From Chlorobiaceae bacterium (GTDB lineage: Bacteria; Bacteroidota; Chlorobiia; Chlorobiales; Chlorobiaceae), in NCBI GenBank assembly GCA_013334485.1, contig JAAXXL010000011.1:1-55163 (forward strand): a DNA stretch of 55,163 nt, written 5' to 3'. A model generated the notes under the pieces. That model made no database searches. It was not told the DNA's origin and was given only the letters and a program-made list of their open reading frames with translations. Numbering within the stretch: position 1 is the first letter of the stretch; the number at the start of each line of letters is the position of its first letter. Shown here one piece after another: positions 27,101-34,904 of the stretch. A program made the translations under genes and the position numbers.

Positions 27101-28891
27101 ATGCAGGGAAGGGTATCATTCAGGCTCGGGGCGGTTATCGGGACGATTATTTTTGTCACGGTATTTATCAGTTATCTCTCGCTCGGGGGGCAGTTGACCG
27201 AGTTGCTGAGAACGGCATCCAGAAGGGAGCTGCACCGCGATATTCTGCTCAATCGCCAACTGCTTGAGGAGAAACCCGGGGGATGGATCAAGTCGGACAG
27301 TGCAGCAGCGTGGGTAGACCGCACAGGAAGTGCCCTTGAAATCAGAGTTACCCTCATCGATCTTCAGGGCAGGGTAGTTGCTGACTCCTATATGCCCGCA
27401 TCAAAACGCTCATTGTTGCAAAACCACAGCAACCGTCCGGAAGTCAAGGCTGCACTGAAGAGCGGCTATGGAGAGGAGTCCCGGTATAGCCAGACGGTGA
27501 AGGAGCAGATGCTCTATATGGCAGTACCTGTCGGAAAGCCAAAACCCTTTGCCGTTCTTCGTTTTGCCAAACCGCTCTATGATATCGGTATTTTCGAGAA
27601 AGGGATCCGGAAAAGCATCGAGCAGGGCCTTTTTTTTGCTCTTTTTTTCTCCCTTATTGCGGGTGTACTGGCGGCATTTTTTCTTGCAAGGCCTCTTCGC
27701 GCTCTTGCAGAGATTGCCTGGAAAAGGGTTAATGATGACCTGTCGGGCAGCGTGCCCGTTGAACGCAGGGATGAGATCGGTATGCTTGCCAGGGCATTCA
27801 ACACCATGTCGGATGAGATAAAAAAAATGAGGCGGAGTGAAGAGTGGTTCCGGGCTGTCTTTTCAGGAATCCGTGAGGCGATCATTGTTACCGATGCTGC
27901 CGGAGATATCATTCTTGTTAATCCGGCTGCATCCCGAGTTTTCCGTATTGAAGGGGCAATGTTTAAATCCCGCCCTCTCCGCCATCTCTCCGACCGTCGG
28001 CTTGAAAATCTTTTTTCGAGAGTGCACAGCAACCGTCTGGCTTTGCTCAAGGAGGAGATGGCGCTGGATACAGCCAAAGGGCATCGCATCATGCAGATCA
28101 GTTCAATGCCGGTTATGCAGGGTGATCGGTTTGACGGAATCGTGTTTGTGCTGAACGATATTACTAAGCTCCGCAACCTTGAACGGGTACGCCGGGATTT
28201 TGTTTCCAGTGTTTCACATGAACTGCGTACACCGCTTACCAGCATCAAAGGTTATACCGAAACTCTGCTTGAAGGGGCCATGCATGAGCCGGAACATGCG
28301 ACAGCGTTTCTGAAGATCATTCTGCAGGAGAGTGAGCAGCTTACGGCTCTTGTCAATGATGTACTTGATCTCTCCCGAATCGAGTCGGGCCGCATTGAGT
28401 ACCAGTTCACTGCCGTTGATCTCAAAACGGTTGTTGCAAAATCGGTTGATCAGCTTCGTCTTGCGCTTGAAAAGAAGTCAGTACGCCTTGATGTCAACAT
28501 TGCCGATGACTTGCCGCTGCTCTATGCGGACAGTGGCTATCTGGAAATTGTGGTTCGCAATCTGCTTGATAACGCCATAAAATATGTAGACGCACAGCAG
28601 GGGAGGATCAGGATATCAGCATTCAGAAGCGGCGAATATGTGCAGCTCGATGTTGATGATAACGGTATCGGAATCTCGAAGCACGATCTTGTCCGGATTT
28701 TTGAACGCTTTTACCGGGTTGACAAGGCCCGTTCCAGGGAGCTTGGTGGAACAGGGCTCGGGCTTGCCATTGTCAAGCACATTGTTCTTGCTCACAAAGG
28801 TCATGTTGAGGTCCGTTCAAGAGTCAGCCAGGGCTCAGTCTTCACGGTTCTCTTTCCGGTTGCATCCGAAAGTGCAGAAAGTAATGTCTGA
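27101..28891 (+). CDS. phoR: Sensor histidine kinase, PhoR/WalK architecture
   Basis: About 596 residues from the ATG at 27101, four bases after the regulator's stop. Domains in order: membrane helix (about 7-30), periplasmic sensor (about 30-165), second membrane helix (LFFALFFSLIAGVLAAFFLA), HAMP (about 210-255), PAS (about 260-360), HisKA with the phospho-accepting His in SVSHELRTPLTSIKGY, and HATPase with NLLDNAIKY, DNGIGI and GTGLGLAIVKHI. The HAMP-PAS-HisKA order is that of PhoR/WalK. The cognate regulator is the gene just before it. Confidence 0.85.
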   Translation: MQGRVSFRLGAVIGTIIFVTVFISYLSLGGQLTELLRTASRRELHRDILLNRQLLEEKPGGWIKSDSAAAWVDRTGSALEIRVTLIDLQGRVVADSYMPASKRSLLQNHSNRPEVKAALKSGYGEESRYSQTVKEQMLYMAVPVGKPKPFAVLRFAKPLYDIGIFEKGIRKSIEQGLFFALFFSLIAGVLAAFFLARPLRALAEIAWKRVNDDLSGSVPVERRDEIGMLARAFNTMSDEIKKMRRSEEWFRAVFSGIREAIIVTDAAGDIILVNPAASRVFRIEGAMFKSRPLRHLSDRRLENLFSRVHSNRLALLKEEMALDTAKGHRIMQISSMPVMQGDRFDGIVFVLNDITKLRNLERVRRDFVSSVSHELRTPLTSIKGYTETLLEGAMHEPEHATAFLKIILQESEQLTALVNDVLDLSRIESGRIEYQFTAVDLKTVVAKSVDQLRLALEKKSVRLDVNIADDLPLLYADSGYLEIVVRNLLDNAIKYVDAQQGRIRISAFRSGEYVQLDVDDNGIGISKHDLVRIFERFYRVDKARSRELGGTGLGLAIVKHIVLAHKGHVEVRSRVSQGSVFTVLFPVASESAESNV

Positions 28892-28936
28892 TCCCTTTCC
28901 CATTTGTTGGAGAAAGAGATCAGCATTTTTTTGTAA

Positions 28937-29425
28937 TCAGGGCAGGTAAAAGCGGATGCCGGCAGCACCGTTAAGTCCGAGCCGGACCGTTGGGGCTACG
29001 TCAAGTACCGGTGCGATTTCTGCAAAAAGGTCAATGGGGGTATCGGCGAAGAGATAGGTGATGCCTACCGGAATGCGAACGCCGACTGTCGTTTCATGAT
29101 TGTTTTTGATCCGTCCCCCTATGCCATAGTACCAGGGAAAACGCCCTTTCAGTTCGGAAGGGGTAATTGACTTTTTGCTGTGAACCAGATAGTCGGCATG
29201 AAACTGAAACGGGTTGTTGTCCGAAAGTGATACCGCAAGGGCGGCATCAATAGCTGTCGATTTGTCGAGCCAGTATTTCATGCTCACTCCGGTAGGCTCA
29301 CCGACTATCAGGCCGACACCGACCCCCTCTCTGGCAAAAACATCACTGCCGCTGCATGCAGCCAGAAGTGAGGTGATACATGTAATTTTTTTCAGTTTTC
29401 TCCTGAGTTGTGTTCTGTTCATCAT
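28937..29425 (-). CDS. Predicted outer-membrane beta-barrel protein (DUF3996-like)
   Basis: 162 residues with an N-terminal signal peptide (basic start RTQLRRKLKKI, hydrophobic core, cleavage near FARE). The mature part has alternating amphipathic strands and ends in an aromatic beta-signal (GIRFYLP). Phrases such as GEPTGVSMKYWLD, YYGIGGRI and VGVRIPVGITYLFAD are typical of small uncharacterised outer-membrane barrels. Function unknown. It converges on the phoR-type kinase gene. Confidence 0.72.
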   Translation of the reverse strand: MMNRTQLRRKLKKITCITSLLAACSGSDVFAREGVGVGLIVGEPTGVSMKYWLDKSTAIDAALAVSLSDNNPFQFHADYLVHSKKSITPSELKGRFPWYYGIGGRIKNNHETTVGVRIPVGITYLFADTPIDLFAEIAPVLDVAPTVRLGLNGAAGIRFYLP

Positions 29426-29640
29426 GGTCTCTTTGTCGTTATCACTTGTAAAAATACGTACGGTAATGCAAATCTGGCGTGGTCATCGTTCTGGTCAGTA
29501 TAGCAGAAGAGAGGAGTCAATAGCAAGATGTTAACTTATTTTTAAGCAAAGTTTTACATATGGGACCTCCTGCGTCCTCGGGAGCGGATCGTTGTCTGGA
29601 AGTATTGGAGAGAAATGGATGGTTTTGCATTTACCGGCTT

Positions 29641-30135
29641 TTAACTCTCTCCGGCATCCGATATGATTTGTACATGCAGGGGAATACGCACTTCGGGAAT
29701 CAAATGGCGCGGATAAAAACCGGCGTCGAACAGTTCATGATTGATCTGGATTGTGTCATCATCAACAATCACTTTATAGGCAACCACAAGCAGGGAGCCA
29801 TACATCTCTACCTCCCGGTGATAGATACCGATAAGCTGCGCAATTCTGCCGTTTAGTGCCGTCTCCTCCATCAGTTCCCGCAGGCACCCTTCGTGAGGCT
29901 CTTCACCAGCCTCAATAAACCCGCCCGGAAGTGCCCACTCATTCAGTGCCGGTTCCTGGGCCCGGCGAATCACAAGCAGTTCATTCCTGGTGTTGACCGT
30001 ATAGGCCAGTGCAACAGGAAGGGGATTGATATAGTGTATCCATGAGCAGGATGGGCAGAACATTCTCTCTCGCCCCTCAATCATGGCTTTTTCAAGAGTT
30101 TTTGTGCATAACGGGCAGAAGGTATATGATCTCAT
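29641..30135 (-). CDS. Nudix hydrolase with N-terminal zinc ribbon
   Basis: 164 residues. A four-cysteine zinc ribbon (CPLC near residue 7, CPSC near 27) precedes a Nudix domain. The Nudix box is complete: GGFIEAGEEPHEGCLRELMEE fits G-x5-E-x7-REU-x-EE-x-GU apart from a Thr-Ala before the last hydrophobic residue. The arrangement resembles NudC-like NADH/NAD-cap pyrophosphatases and ADP-ribose hydrolases, but the protein is shorter than NudC. It hydrolyses some nucleoside diphosphate derivative; the substrate is not determinable. The bases from 29426 to 29640 hold nothing I recognise. Confidence 0.87.
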   Translation of the reverse strand: MRSYTFCPLCTKTLEKAMIEGRERMFCPSCSWIHYINPLPVALAYTVNTRNELLVIRRAQEPALNEWALPGGFIEAGEEPHEGCLRELMEETALNGRIAQLIGIYHREVEMYGSLLVVAYKVIVDDDTIQINHELFDAGFYPRHLIPEVRIPLHVQIISDAGES

Positions 30136-30214
30136 TATTGCGGTGAAGAAACTTTTTGTTGTGTCAGGTGATTTAGATGCTAAAACGTTTTATTAACCAG
30201 AATAAGTTTCATTC

Positions 30215-30691
30215 ATGGCAATTTCAATACTTGAGGAGGGAGTTACGGCTCCTGCATTTTCGGCACTTGACCAGAACGGAAAACCGGTAACCCTTGAAGA
30301 GTACCGTGGCCGAAAGGTTGTACTCTATTTTTATCCGAAGGATGATACTCCGGGCTGCACAAAGGAGGCTTGTGCTTTTCGTGATAATTTCCCTAACTTT
30401 AAATCATTAGGGGTTGAAGTTCTTGGTGTAAGTGTTGACAATGAGAAGAAGCATAAAAAGTTCGAGGAGAAGTATCAGTTGCCCTTCAGACTGGTAGCCG
30501 ATCCTGAAAAAAGCATTGTTGAGGCTTACGGTGTATGGGGAGAGAAAAAATTCATGGGACGCGAATATATGGGAACCAGTCGGGTAACCTACCTGATTGA
30601 TGAAGAGGGTAAAATTGAAAAAGTGTGGCCGAAAGTAGCTCCGGCAGAACATGCGGAGGAGTTGCTTGACTATTTGCGGAAAAAATCCTGA
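30215..30691 (+). CDS. bcp: Thiol peroxidase Bcp (peroxiredoxin)
   Basis: 158-residue peroxiredoxin of the AhpC/TSA superfamily that reduces hydroperoxides in the cytoplasm. The peroxidatic Cys lies in DDTPGCTKEAC (about residue 48), and the second Cys of that motif, five residues on, is the usual resolving Cys of Bcp. Other family marks are FYPKD and VLGVSVDN. The ATG lies close behind GAATAAG without a strong ribosome binding site. It is followed nine bases later by the AlgH-family gene, so they are probably co-transcribed. Confidence 0.93.
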   Translation: MAISILEEGVTAPAFSALDQNGKPVTLEEYRGRKVVLYFYPKDDTPGCTKEACAFRDNFPNFKSLGVEVLGVSVDNEKKHKKFEEKYQLPFRLVADPEKSIVEAYGVWGEKKFMGREYMGTSRVTYLIDEEGKIEKVWPKVAPAEHAEELLDYLRKKS

Positions 30692-30700
30692 CAGCAAAGC

Positions 30701-31264
30701 ATGGTAAACGAATTTGAAAAGCTTAAAGCAGGCAAACTTCTTCTCGCCTCAGCCAATCTGCTTGAGTCGAACTTCAAGCGGACGGTGATGCTGATTTGCG
30801 AGCATAACGAGAAAGGATCCCTGGGTTTTATTTTGAACCGTCCGATGGAGTTCAAGGTATGTGAAGCCATTGCCGGTTTTGAAGATATAGAGGAGCTGCT
30901 CCACATGGGAGGGCCGGTGCAGGTCGATACCGTCCATTTTCTCCATTCACGGGGAGACCTGTTGGAGGATTCGCTTGAAATTCTTCCCGGACTCTTCTGG
31001 GGTGGAGACAAAAACGAGCTGAGCTACCTGCTCAACACCGGTGTCATGATGGCCTCTGAAATCCGGTTTTTCCTCGGCTATGCCGGCTGGAGTGCCGGGC
31101 AGCTTGAGGCGGAGTTTGACGAAGGATCATGGTACATCGCTGATGCCTCGAAGGAGTTGATATTCAGTGACGCCTACGAGCGGATGTGGAGTCGTTCAGT
31201 ACGCTCAAAGGGAGGCGAGTACCAGATTGTTGCCAACGCGCCCGAACTCCCGGGTCTGAACTGA
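30701..31264 (+). CDS. AlgH/YqgE-family protein (DUF179, UPF0301)
   Basis: 187 residues, the usual size. Conserved blocks are GKLLLASANLLESNFKRTVM, GSLGFILNRPM, MGGPVQVDTVHFLH, and FFLGYAGWSAGQLEAEFDEGSW, which identify the family firmly. It is widespread in bacteria and its biochemical role is not established; early links to alginate regulation are not general. It lies directly downstream of bcp. Confidence 0.9.
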   Translation: MVNEFEKLKAGKLLLASANLLESNFKRTVMLICEHNEKGSLGFILNRPMEFKVCEAIAGFEDIEELLHMGGPVQVDTVHFLHSRGDLLEDSLEILPGLFWGGDKNELSYLLNTGVMMASEIRFFLGYAGWSAGQLEAEFDEGSWYIADASKELIFSDAYERMWSRSVRSKGGEYQIVANAPELPGLN

Positions 31265-31299
31265 AAAAGATGCGGCAATGAACCGACCGGTTATTTTTG

Positions 31300-31330
31300 T
31301 TGTTCTTGAGATTCAAAATGCATATATACC
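31300..31330 (+). promoter_or_regulatory. Candidate promoter of ssrA
   Basis: TTG (31300-31302), exactly 20 bases, then TATATACC (31323-31330), which places a start site about 30 bases upstream of the mature tmRNA 5' end. The -7 box keeps the TA but not the TTTG of the consensus. Confidence 0.35.
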
Positions 31331-31366
31331 ACTGCATTTCAAGATTTACTCTACGTTGTCGAAAAT

Positions 31367-31767
31367 GGGGATGACAGGCTTTCGACAGGGCAGGTGTAAG
31401 ATGGAGTTGCACTCCGAGTTTCAGCATGGATGGACTCGTTAAAGAAGTCTATGCAAACCTTACATGCAGACGATTATTCGTATGCAATGGCTGCCTGATT
31501 AGCACAAGTTAATTAATCAGCCATCGTCCGATGGGGGAGGCGCTTACTCTGAAGCCACCGGATGGCATAACCCGCGCTTGAGCCTCGGTTCGCGCAAGTA
31601 AGCCCCAATTGCTTTTGCCTGAAAAGGCATGCGGGTGATACAAAGAGGGATAGTGAACCGAACTTTACAGGTGTAGCACCGGTTCATGAAACACTGAACA
31701 CCTGGTATGAGTGTAGTAGCTTTATTGAGCAGTGTTCTGGACGCGGGTTCGACTCCCGCCATCTCCA
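31367..31767 (+). ncRNA. ssrA: tmRNA (transfer-messenger RNA)
   Basis: About 401 nt, one-piece tmRNA that rescues stalled ribosomes. The tRNA-like ends pair as an acceptor stem: GGGGATG (31367-31373) with CATCTCC (31760-31766), discriminator A. The T arm is CGGGTTCGACTCCCG. The tag reading frame starts at the resume codon GCA (31466) and reads ADDYSYAMAA followed by TGA (31496-31498), the tag known from green sulfur bacteria. Pseudoknot-forming sequence fills the remainder. CCA is not encoded (CAA follows the discriminator). A terminator follows directly. Confidence 0.96.
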
Positions 31768-31771
31768 CAAT

Positions 31772-31806
31772 AAGCCCGTTCCGGTACTCCGGTTCGGGCT
31801 TTTTTG
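31772..31806 (+). terminator. Terminator of ssrA
   Basis: AAGCCCG (31772-31778) pairs with CGGGCTT (31795-31801), with an inner CCGG-CCGG pairing, followed by a run of Ts. It begins four bases after the tmRNA 3' end. Confidence 0.85.
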
Positions 31807-31936
31807 TTTCGCACAAAGCGTAGTCTTGTTGTATTCTCTGTTATTCAGTAAATCTCAATGATCATAAGAACGTTAGCAGGAGTGCACAATTATGGTGATT
31901 GAACAGAGTCCATTCGTGAACGCCATACCAACGCCC

Positions 31937-31960
31937 GGGAACGCCGAGCTCCAGCTCGGC
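31937..31960 (+). repeat. REP palindrome, left copy framing the RAYT remnant
   Basis: GGGAAC followed by an 18-base near-palindrome (GCCGAGCT-CC-AGCTCGGC). The same 24 bases occur in inverted orientation at 32396-32419. It lies inside the 5' part of the RAYT frame and encodes the GNAELQLG residues. Confidence 0.75.
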
Positions 31961-32395
31961 AAGTCAGAAAGAGAGAACCCAATCGGGGAACGATCTAACT
32001 TGGAGTGGTACTCTCGCGGCTATCTTCCTCATTGCGACCGCATAGGTTTGCTTCAGTCAATCACCTTTCGTTTGGCTGATAGTCTTCCACAAGAGGTGTT
32101 AACGCAGTTTGAACTCGAGATAGCTTCTGTAGCGGAAGATCGGCGAGAGCAATGCCGCCGGAAATTGATAGAAAAATATATGGATTCGGGCATGGGTTGT
32201 TGTGCGTTACAACATCCTGTGGTAGCAGATATTGTACAGAACTCCTTTTTTGCATTTGATGGTGTGAAATATCATTTAATTGCCTGGTGTATCATGCCGA
32301 ACCATGTGCATATTTTTGTTGAGCCTTTGATTGAGTTGGGAAAGATTGTGCAGTCATGGAAATCCTTTACAGGGCGCTGGGTGATGAAACATAAT

Positions 32396-32419
32396 GCCGA
32401 GCTGGAGCTCGGCGTTCCC
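32396..32419 (-). repeat. REP palindrome, right copy framing the RAYT remnant
   Basis: Exact reverse complement of the 24 bases at 31937-31960. It encodes AELELGVP in the RAYT frame and lies exactly where family similarity stops. The two copies enclose 435 bases of transposase core and are arranged as an inverted pair, the usual arrangement of REP doublets. Confidence 0.75.
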
Positions 32420-32501
32420 GGCATAGTAGGATATTCCCACTCAGCCCTGTTTTTTTCTGTAACGGGGATGTGGTACATTTCAGGGAAAGGAGAGTATAGC
32501 A

Positions 32502-33167
32502 ATGGAAGAGTATGATCAATTTGCCAAAGAGTATGCTTCGGGTACAGAGGATCTGGAGCAGAAGACACGGAGGGATTTCTACTCCAGTCTGCCCGAGCTG
32601 AAGGGGAGGGTGCTTCTTGATGTCGGATGCGGATGTGGTCATGACGGGGCATACTATGCCTCACAGGGGGCGGTTGTTTATGGTATGGATGTTTCGGAAA
32701 AAGAGATTGCGATGGCGCAGGAGAGAGGGTGCGGAGAGTTTGTGACAGCCGCAATGGAGTCTCTTCCGTATGATGCTGAGATGTTCGATGTGGTGACCAG
32801 CCTCTATGCCATCCAGCATACAGTGGATGTGGCGCACTCAATTCTTGAGATGATTCGTGTTGCCAAACCCGGTGGCACCATTGCCATTCTGGCCAAACAC
32901 CCCTTTCGAAATCTGCTTGAGAGTTTTGTCAACGACGGGGTTTCGGACTATTATGCCAAGCGAGAGGTTACCTCATACATTTTCAACAAGTCCATAAAAC
33001 TGATCGAGAACGGCCACACCATGATGGACTATCTCGACCCGGCTGTATTGCAATCAGCCTCGCTTGAGCTGTTTGAAGAGAAAACTGACTTTCCCGCCAG
33101 CGAACAGGTTGTTCCCGGCCTGACCTATCCGACCTACATGATGCTGAAATACCGGAAGCTCGAATGA
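32502..33167 (+). CDS. Class I SAM-dependent methyltransferase
   Basis: 221 residues. Motif I for SAM binding is VLLDVGCGCGHDGAYYA (about 37-53), followed by the acidic residue in YGMDVSEKE and motif II/III-like FDVVTSLYAIQHTVD and VAKPGGTIAIL. This is the Methyltransf_11/25 type found in many small-molecule methyltransferases. The substrate is not evident. It has a ribosome binding site AAAGGAGAG. It lies between the RAYT remnant and the SAM-I riboswitch, but no operon link with metB is implied because a new promoter and leader intervene. Confidence 0.85.
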   Translation: MEEYDQFAKEYASGTEDLEQKTRRDFYSSLPELKGRVLLDVGCGCGHDGAYYASQGAVVYGMDVSEKEIAMAQERGCGEFVTAAMESLPYDAEMFDVVTSLYAIQHTVDVAHSILEMIRVAKPGGTIAILAKHPFRNLLESFVNDGVSDYYAKREVTSYIFNKSIKLIENGHTMMDYLDPAVLQSASLELFEEKTDFPASEQVVPGLTYPTYMMLKYRKLE

Positions 33168-33208
33168 GATGGAGGCGTAGAAATCCGATGATAATATGGC
33201 CGATCGGT

Positions 33209-33239
33209 TTGTATTATTGTTGCTGAAATCTTACCTTAA
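33209..33239 (+). promoter_or_regulatory. Candidate promoter of the metB leader
   Basis: TTTG with TTG at 33209-33211, exactly 20 bases, then TACCTTAA (33232-33239). A start near 33246 would place the SAM-I aptamer about 25 bases into the transcript. Confidence 0.4.
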
Positions 33240-33271
33240 CGATTGTTACAGTGTTCTTCACACCATTGCTG

Positions 33272-33392
33272 ATCATCAAGAAAGGCTGAGGGAATAGACC
33301 CTGCGAAGCCTTGACAACCGATCCTGTTGACAGCGGGACACGGTGCCACATTCTACTTCTGTGCTCTGTACATCCGATACTGTAGGGATGAA
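33272..33392 (+). ncRNA. SAM-I (S-box) riboswitch aptamer
   Basis: P1 is formed by TCATC (33273-33277) and GATGA (33387-33391). The core has the conserved S-box sequence: AAGAAAGGCTGAGGGAATAG with P2 GGCT/AGCC and inner GGG/CCC, then GCGAAGCCTTGACAACCG, then the CGGTGCCA block and a P4-like ACATTCTACTTCTGT. It binds S-adenosylmethionine and normally turns off the downstream methionine gene. metB starts 264 bases after the aptamer, and a terminator at 33561-33594 is the likely expression platform. Confidence 0.88.
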
Positions 33393-33560
33393 AGCGGAAG
33401 AACGATGCGTGAATAAGATGCTTTTCGGAGCGTTTTTTCAAAACAGGTATCACAATGGTACCAACAGGCGCCTCCAGAACGTTGTCAAGAGCGGTTTTTC
33501 TTCAGCTCGGGAGGAGCGCGAATATTTGTAGTACAGGGCCATGCCCTGACAATCAGATCA

Positions 33561-33594
33561 CCTCTTCCATGCTTATCAGGGAAGGGGCTTTTTT
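33561..33594 (+). terminator. Riboswitch-controlled terminator before metB
   Basis: CCTCTTCC (33561-33568) pairs with GGAAGGGG (33580-33587), followed by CTTTTTT. An overlapping alternative pairs CCCTGA (33544-33549) with TCAGGG (33576-33581), which would be exclusive with part of the terminator stem. It is about 170 bases from the aptamer, longer than usual, so how the two communicate is uncertain. Confidence 0.6.
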
Positions 33595-33656
33595 GTTTTA
33601 TCTCTTTCGTTTACATTTTATTACTGTTCATCAAATTTTTAACGAAGGCATTATCC

Positions 33657-34793
33657 ATGAGTTTTCAGACTGACACGATCCACGCTGGAGTAGGTCCTGA
33701 CAAGGCTTACGGTGCTATTATGACCCCGATCTACCAGAGTTCAACCTTTGTGTTTGAGGATATCGGAAAACACAAGGGATTTGATTACACACGGAGCGGT
33801 AACCCGACTCGCAAGGCGCTCGAAGACAATCTCTGTGCGCTTGAAGGGTGCTCTTCTGCTGTTGCGGTAACTACCGGTATGGCGGCTATCACCTCAACAC
33901 TCAGCATTTTCAAATCCGGTGACGAGATTATCTGCACCGATGACTGCTATGGAGGCACTTCACGCCTTATGAAAACTGTTGAGGAGCATTTCGGCATCAA
34001 GGTGCACTTTGTGAACCTTCAGGAGGCGGCCGATCTCGTTCATTTCGTCAATAAAAATACGAAAGCAATATGGGTTGAGACCCCATCAAACCCACTCCTG
34101 AATCTGGTCGATATTCATGCGGTTGCCCTGCTTGCAAAGACCCACGGGTTGCTGACTATTGTTGACAACACCTTCCTCTCGCCTTACGGCCAGAAACCCT
34201 TCGAGCTTGGAGCAGATATTGTGGTGCATTCAACTACCAAGTACCTCAACGGCCATTCAGACGTGGTCGGCGGGGCAGTGCTCTCCAACAGTGAAGATCT
34301 TGATGCCCGCCTGAAGTTTATTGTCAATGCTCTTGGTACCTGCGCCCAGCCGTTCGACTGCTGGCTGGTACTTCGCGGTATCAAGACTCTTGTGGTTCGT
34401 ATGAGAGAGCATGAGAAGAACGCGCTTGCCGTAGCAGAATATCTTGAGAAACACCCCAAAGTGAAGCGGGTATTCTATCCCGGTCTTCCTGCACATCCGC
34501 ATCATGAGCTTGCCAAATTACAGCAGAAAAGTTTTGGCGGTATGGTCTCCTTTGAGCTTGAAGGCGAAATCGAAGACGTTAATCGTGTACTGATCGGTAC
34601 AAAGCTTTTTTCTCTTGCTGAGAGCCTTGGCGGTGTTGAGTCATTGATTGAGCATCCTGCAACCATGAGCCACGCCTCAATGGATCGTGATCACCGCCAG
34701 GCAGCGGGGATTACCGATACCATTATCCGGCTTTCGATTGGAATTGAAGATGTTGATGACCTTATTGCCGATCTGAAGAGTGCGCTTGGCTGA
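33657..34793 (+). CDS. metB: Cystathionine gamma-synthase/beta-lyase family PLP enzyme
   Basis: 378 residues of the Cys/Met-metabolism PLP family. The PLP lysine lies in VVHSTTKYLNGHSDVVGG. Other family marks are MTPIYQSSTFVF, YTRSGNPTRKALE, ETPSNPLL and the C-terminal SLGGVESLIEHPATMSHAS. It carries out gamma-replacement or beta-elimination in transsulfuration toward methionine. MetB and MetC are hard to separate by sequence; I prefer MetB, and the SAM-I leader confirms a role in methionine synthesis. GAAGG stands 8 bases before the ATG. A terminator follows. Confidence 0.87.
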   Translation: MSFQTDTIHAGVGPDKAYGAIMTPIYQSSTFVFEDIGKHKGFDYTRSGNPTRKALEDNLCALEGCSSAVAVTTGMAAITSTLSIFKSGDEIICTDDCYGGTSRLMKTVEEHFGIKVHFVNLQEAADLVHFVNKNTKAIWVETPSNPLLNLVDIHAVALLAKTHGLLTIVDNTFLSPYGQKPFELGADIVVHSTTKYLNGHSDVVGGAVLSNSEDLDARLKFIVNALGTCAQPFDCWLVLRGIKTLVVRMREHEKNALAVAEYLEKHPKVKRVFYPGLPAHPHHELAKLQQKSFGGMVSFELEGEIEDVNRVLIGTKLFSLAESLGGVESLIEHPATMSHASMDRDHRQAAGITDTIIRLSIGIEDVDDLIADLKSALG

Positions 34794-34850
34794 AGTGCGC
34801 TGACGGTTATTTTTTGCTGCTCTTCATTACATTAAGGCATGAATGTTAAT

Positions 34851-34890
34851 TCTGGCAGATGAAGCACGATTTCATCTGCCGGAAATTTTT
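34851..34890 (+). terminator. Terminator after metB
   Basis: GGCAGATGAA (34854-34863) pairs perfectly with TTCATCTGCC (34871-34880) around a 7-base loop, extendable by TC/GA, and is followed by six Ts (34885-34890). It separates metB from the metallopeptidase gene, whose start is only 15 bases further on. Confidence 0.83.
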
Positions 34891-34904
34891 TACCGGAATT
34901 GAAC

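Larger units (their letters stand above)
31892..32515 (+). pseudogene. REP-associated tyrosine transposase (RAYT, IS200/IS605-like), 3'-truncated
   Basis: 207 codons. Residues about 37-170 match the Y1/HUH transposase fold of RAYTs: LEWYSRGYLPHCDRIGLLQS, ITFRLADSLP, and the metal-binding HUH motif in MPNHVHIF. The normal C-terminal part with the nucleophilic Tyr and the 'HNPVKAGL' block is missing. The frame instead runs through a REP palindrome and unrelated sequence into the next gene, overlapping it by 14 bases. The first ~30 residues also come from a REP copy. It is probably inactive. It lies 125 bases downstream of ssrA. Confidence 0.72.

Noticed and set aside
27577-28248. 223-codon minus-strand ORF
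   Set aside because: Lies entirely antisense to the PhoR-type kinase gene, with Ser/Arg-rich composition typical of a shadow frame.
31544-31816. 90-codon ORF on the minus strand over the tmRNA
   Set aside because: It is antisense to the tmRNA structure and only open by chance.
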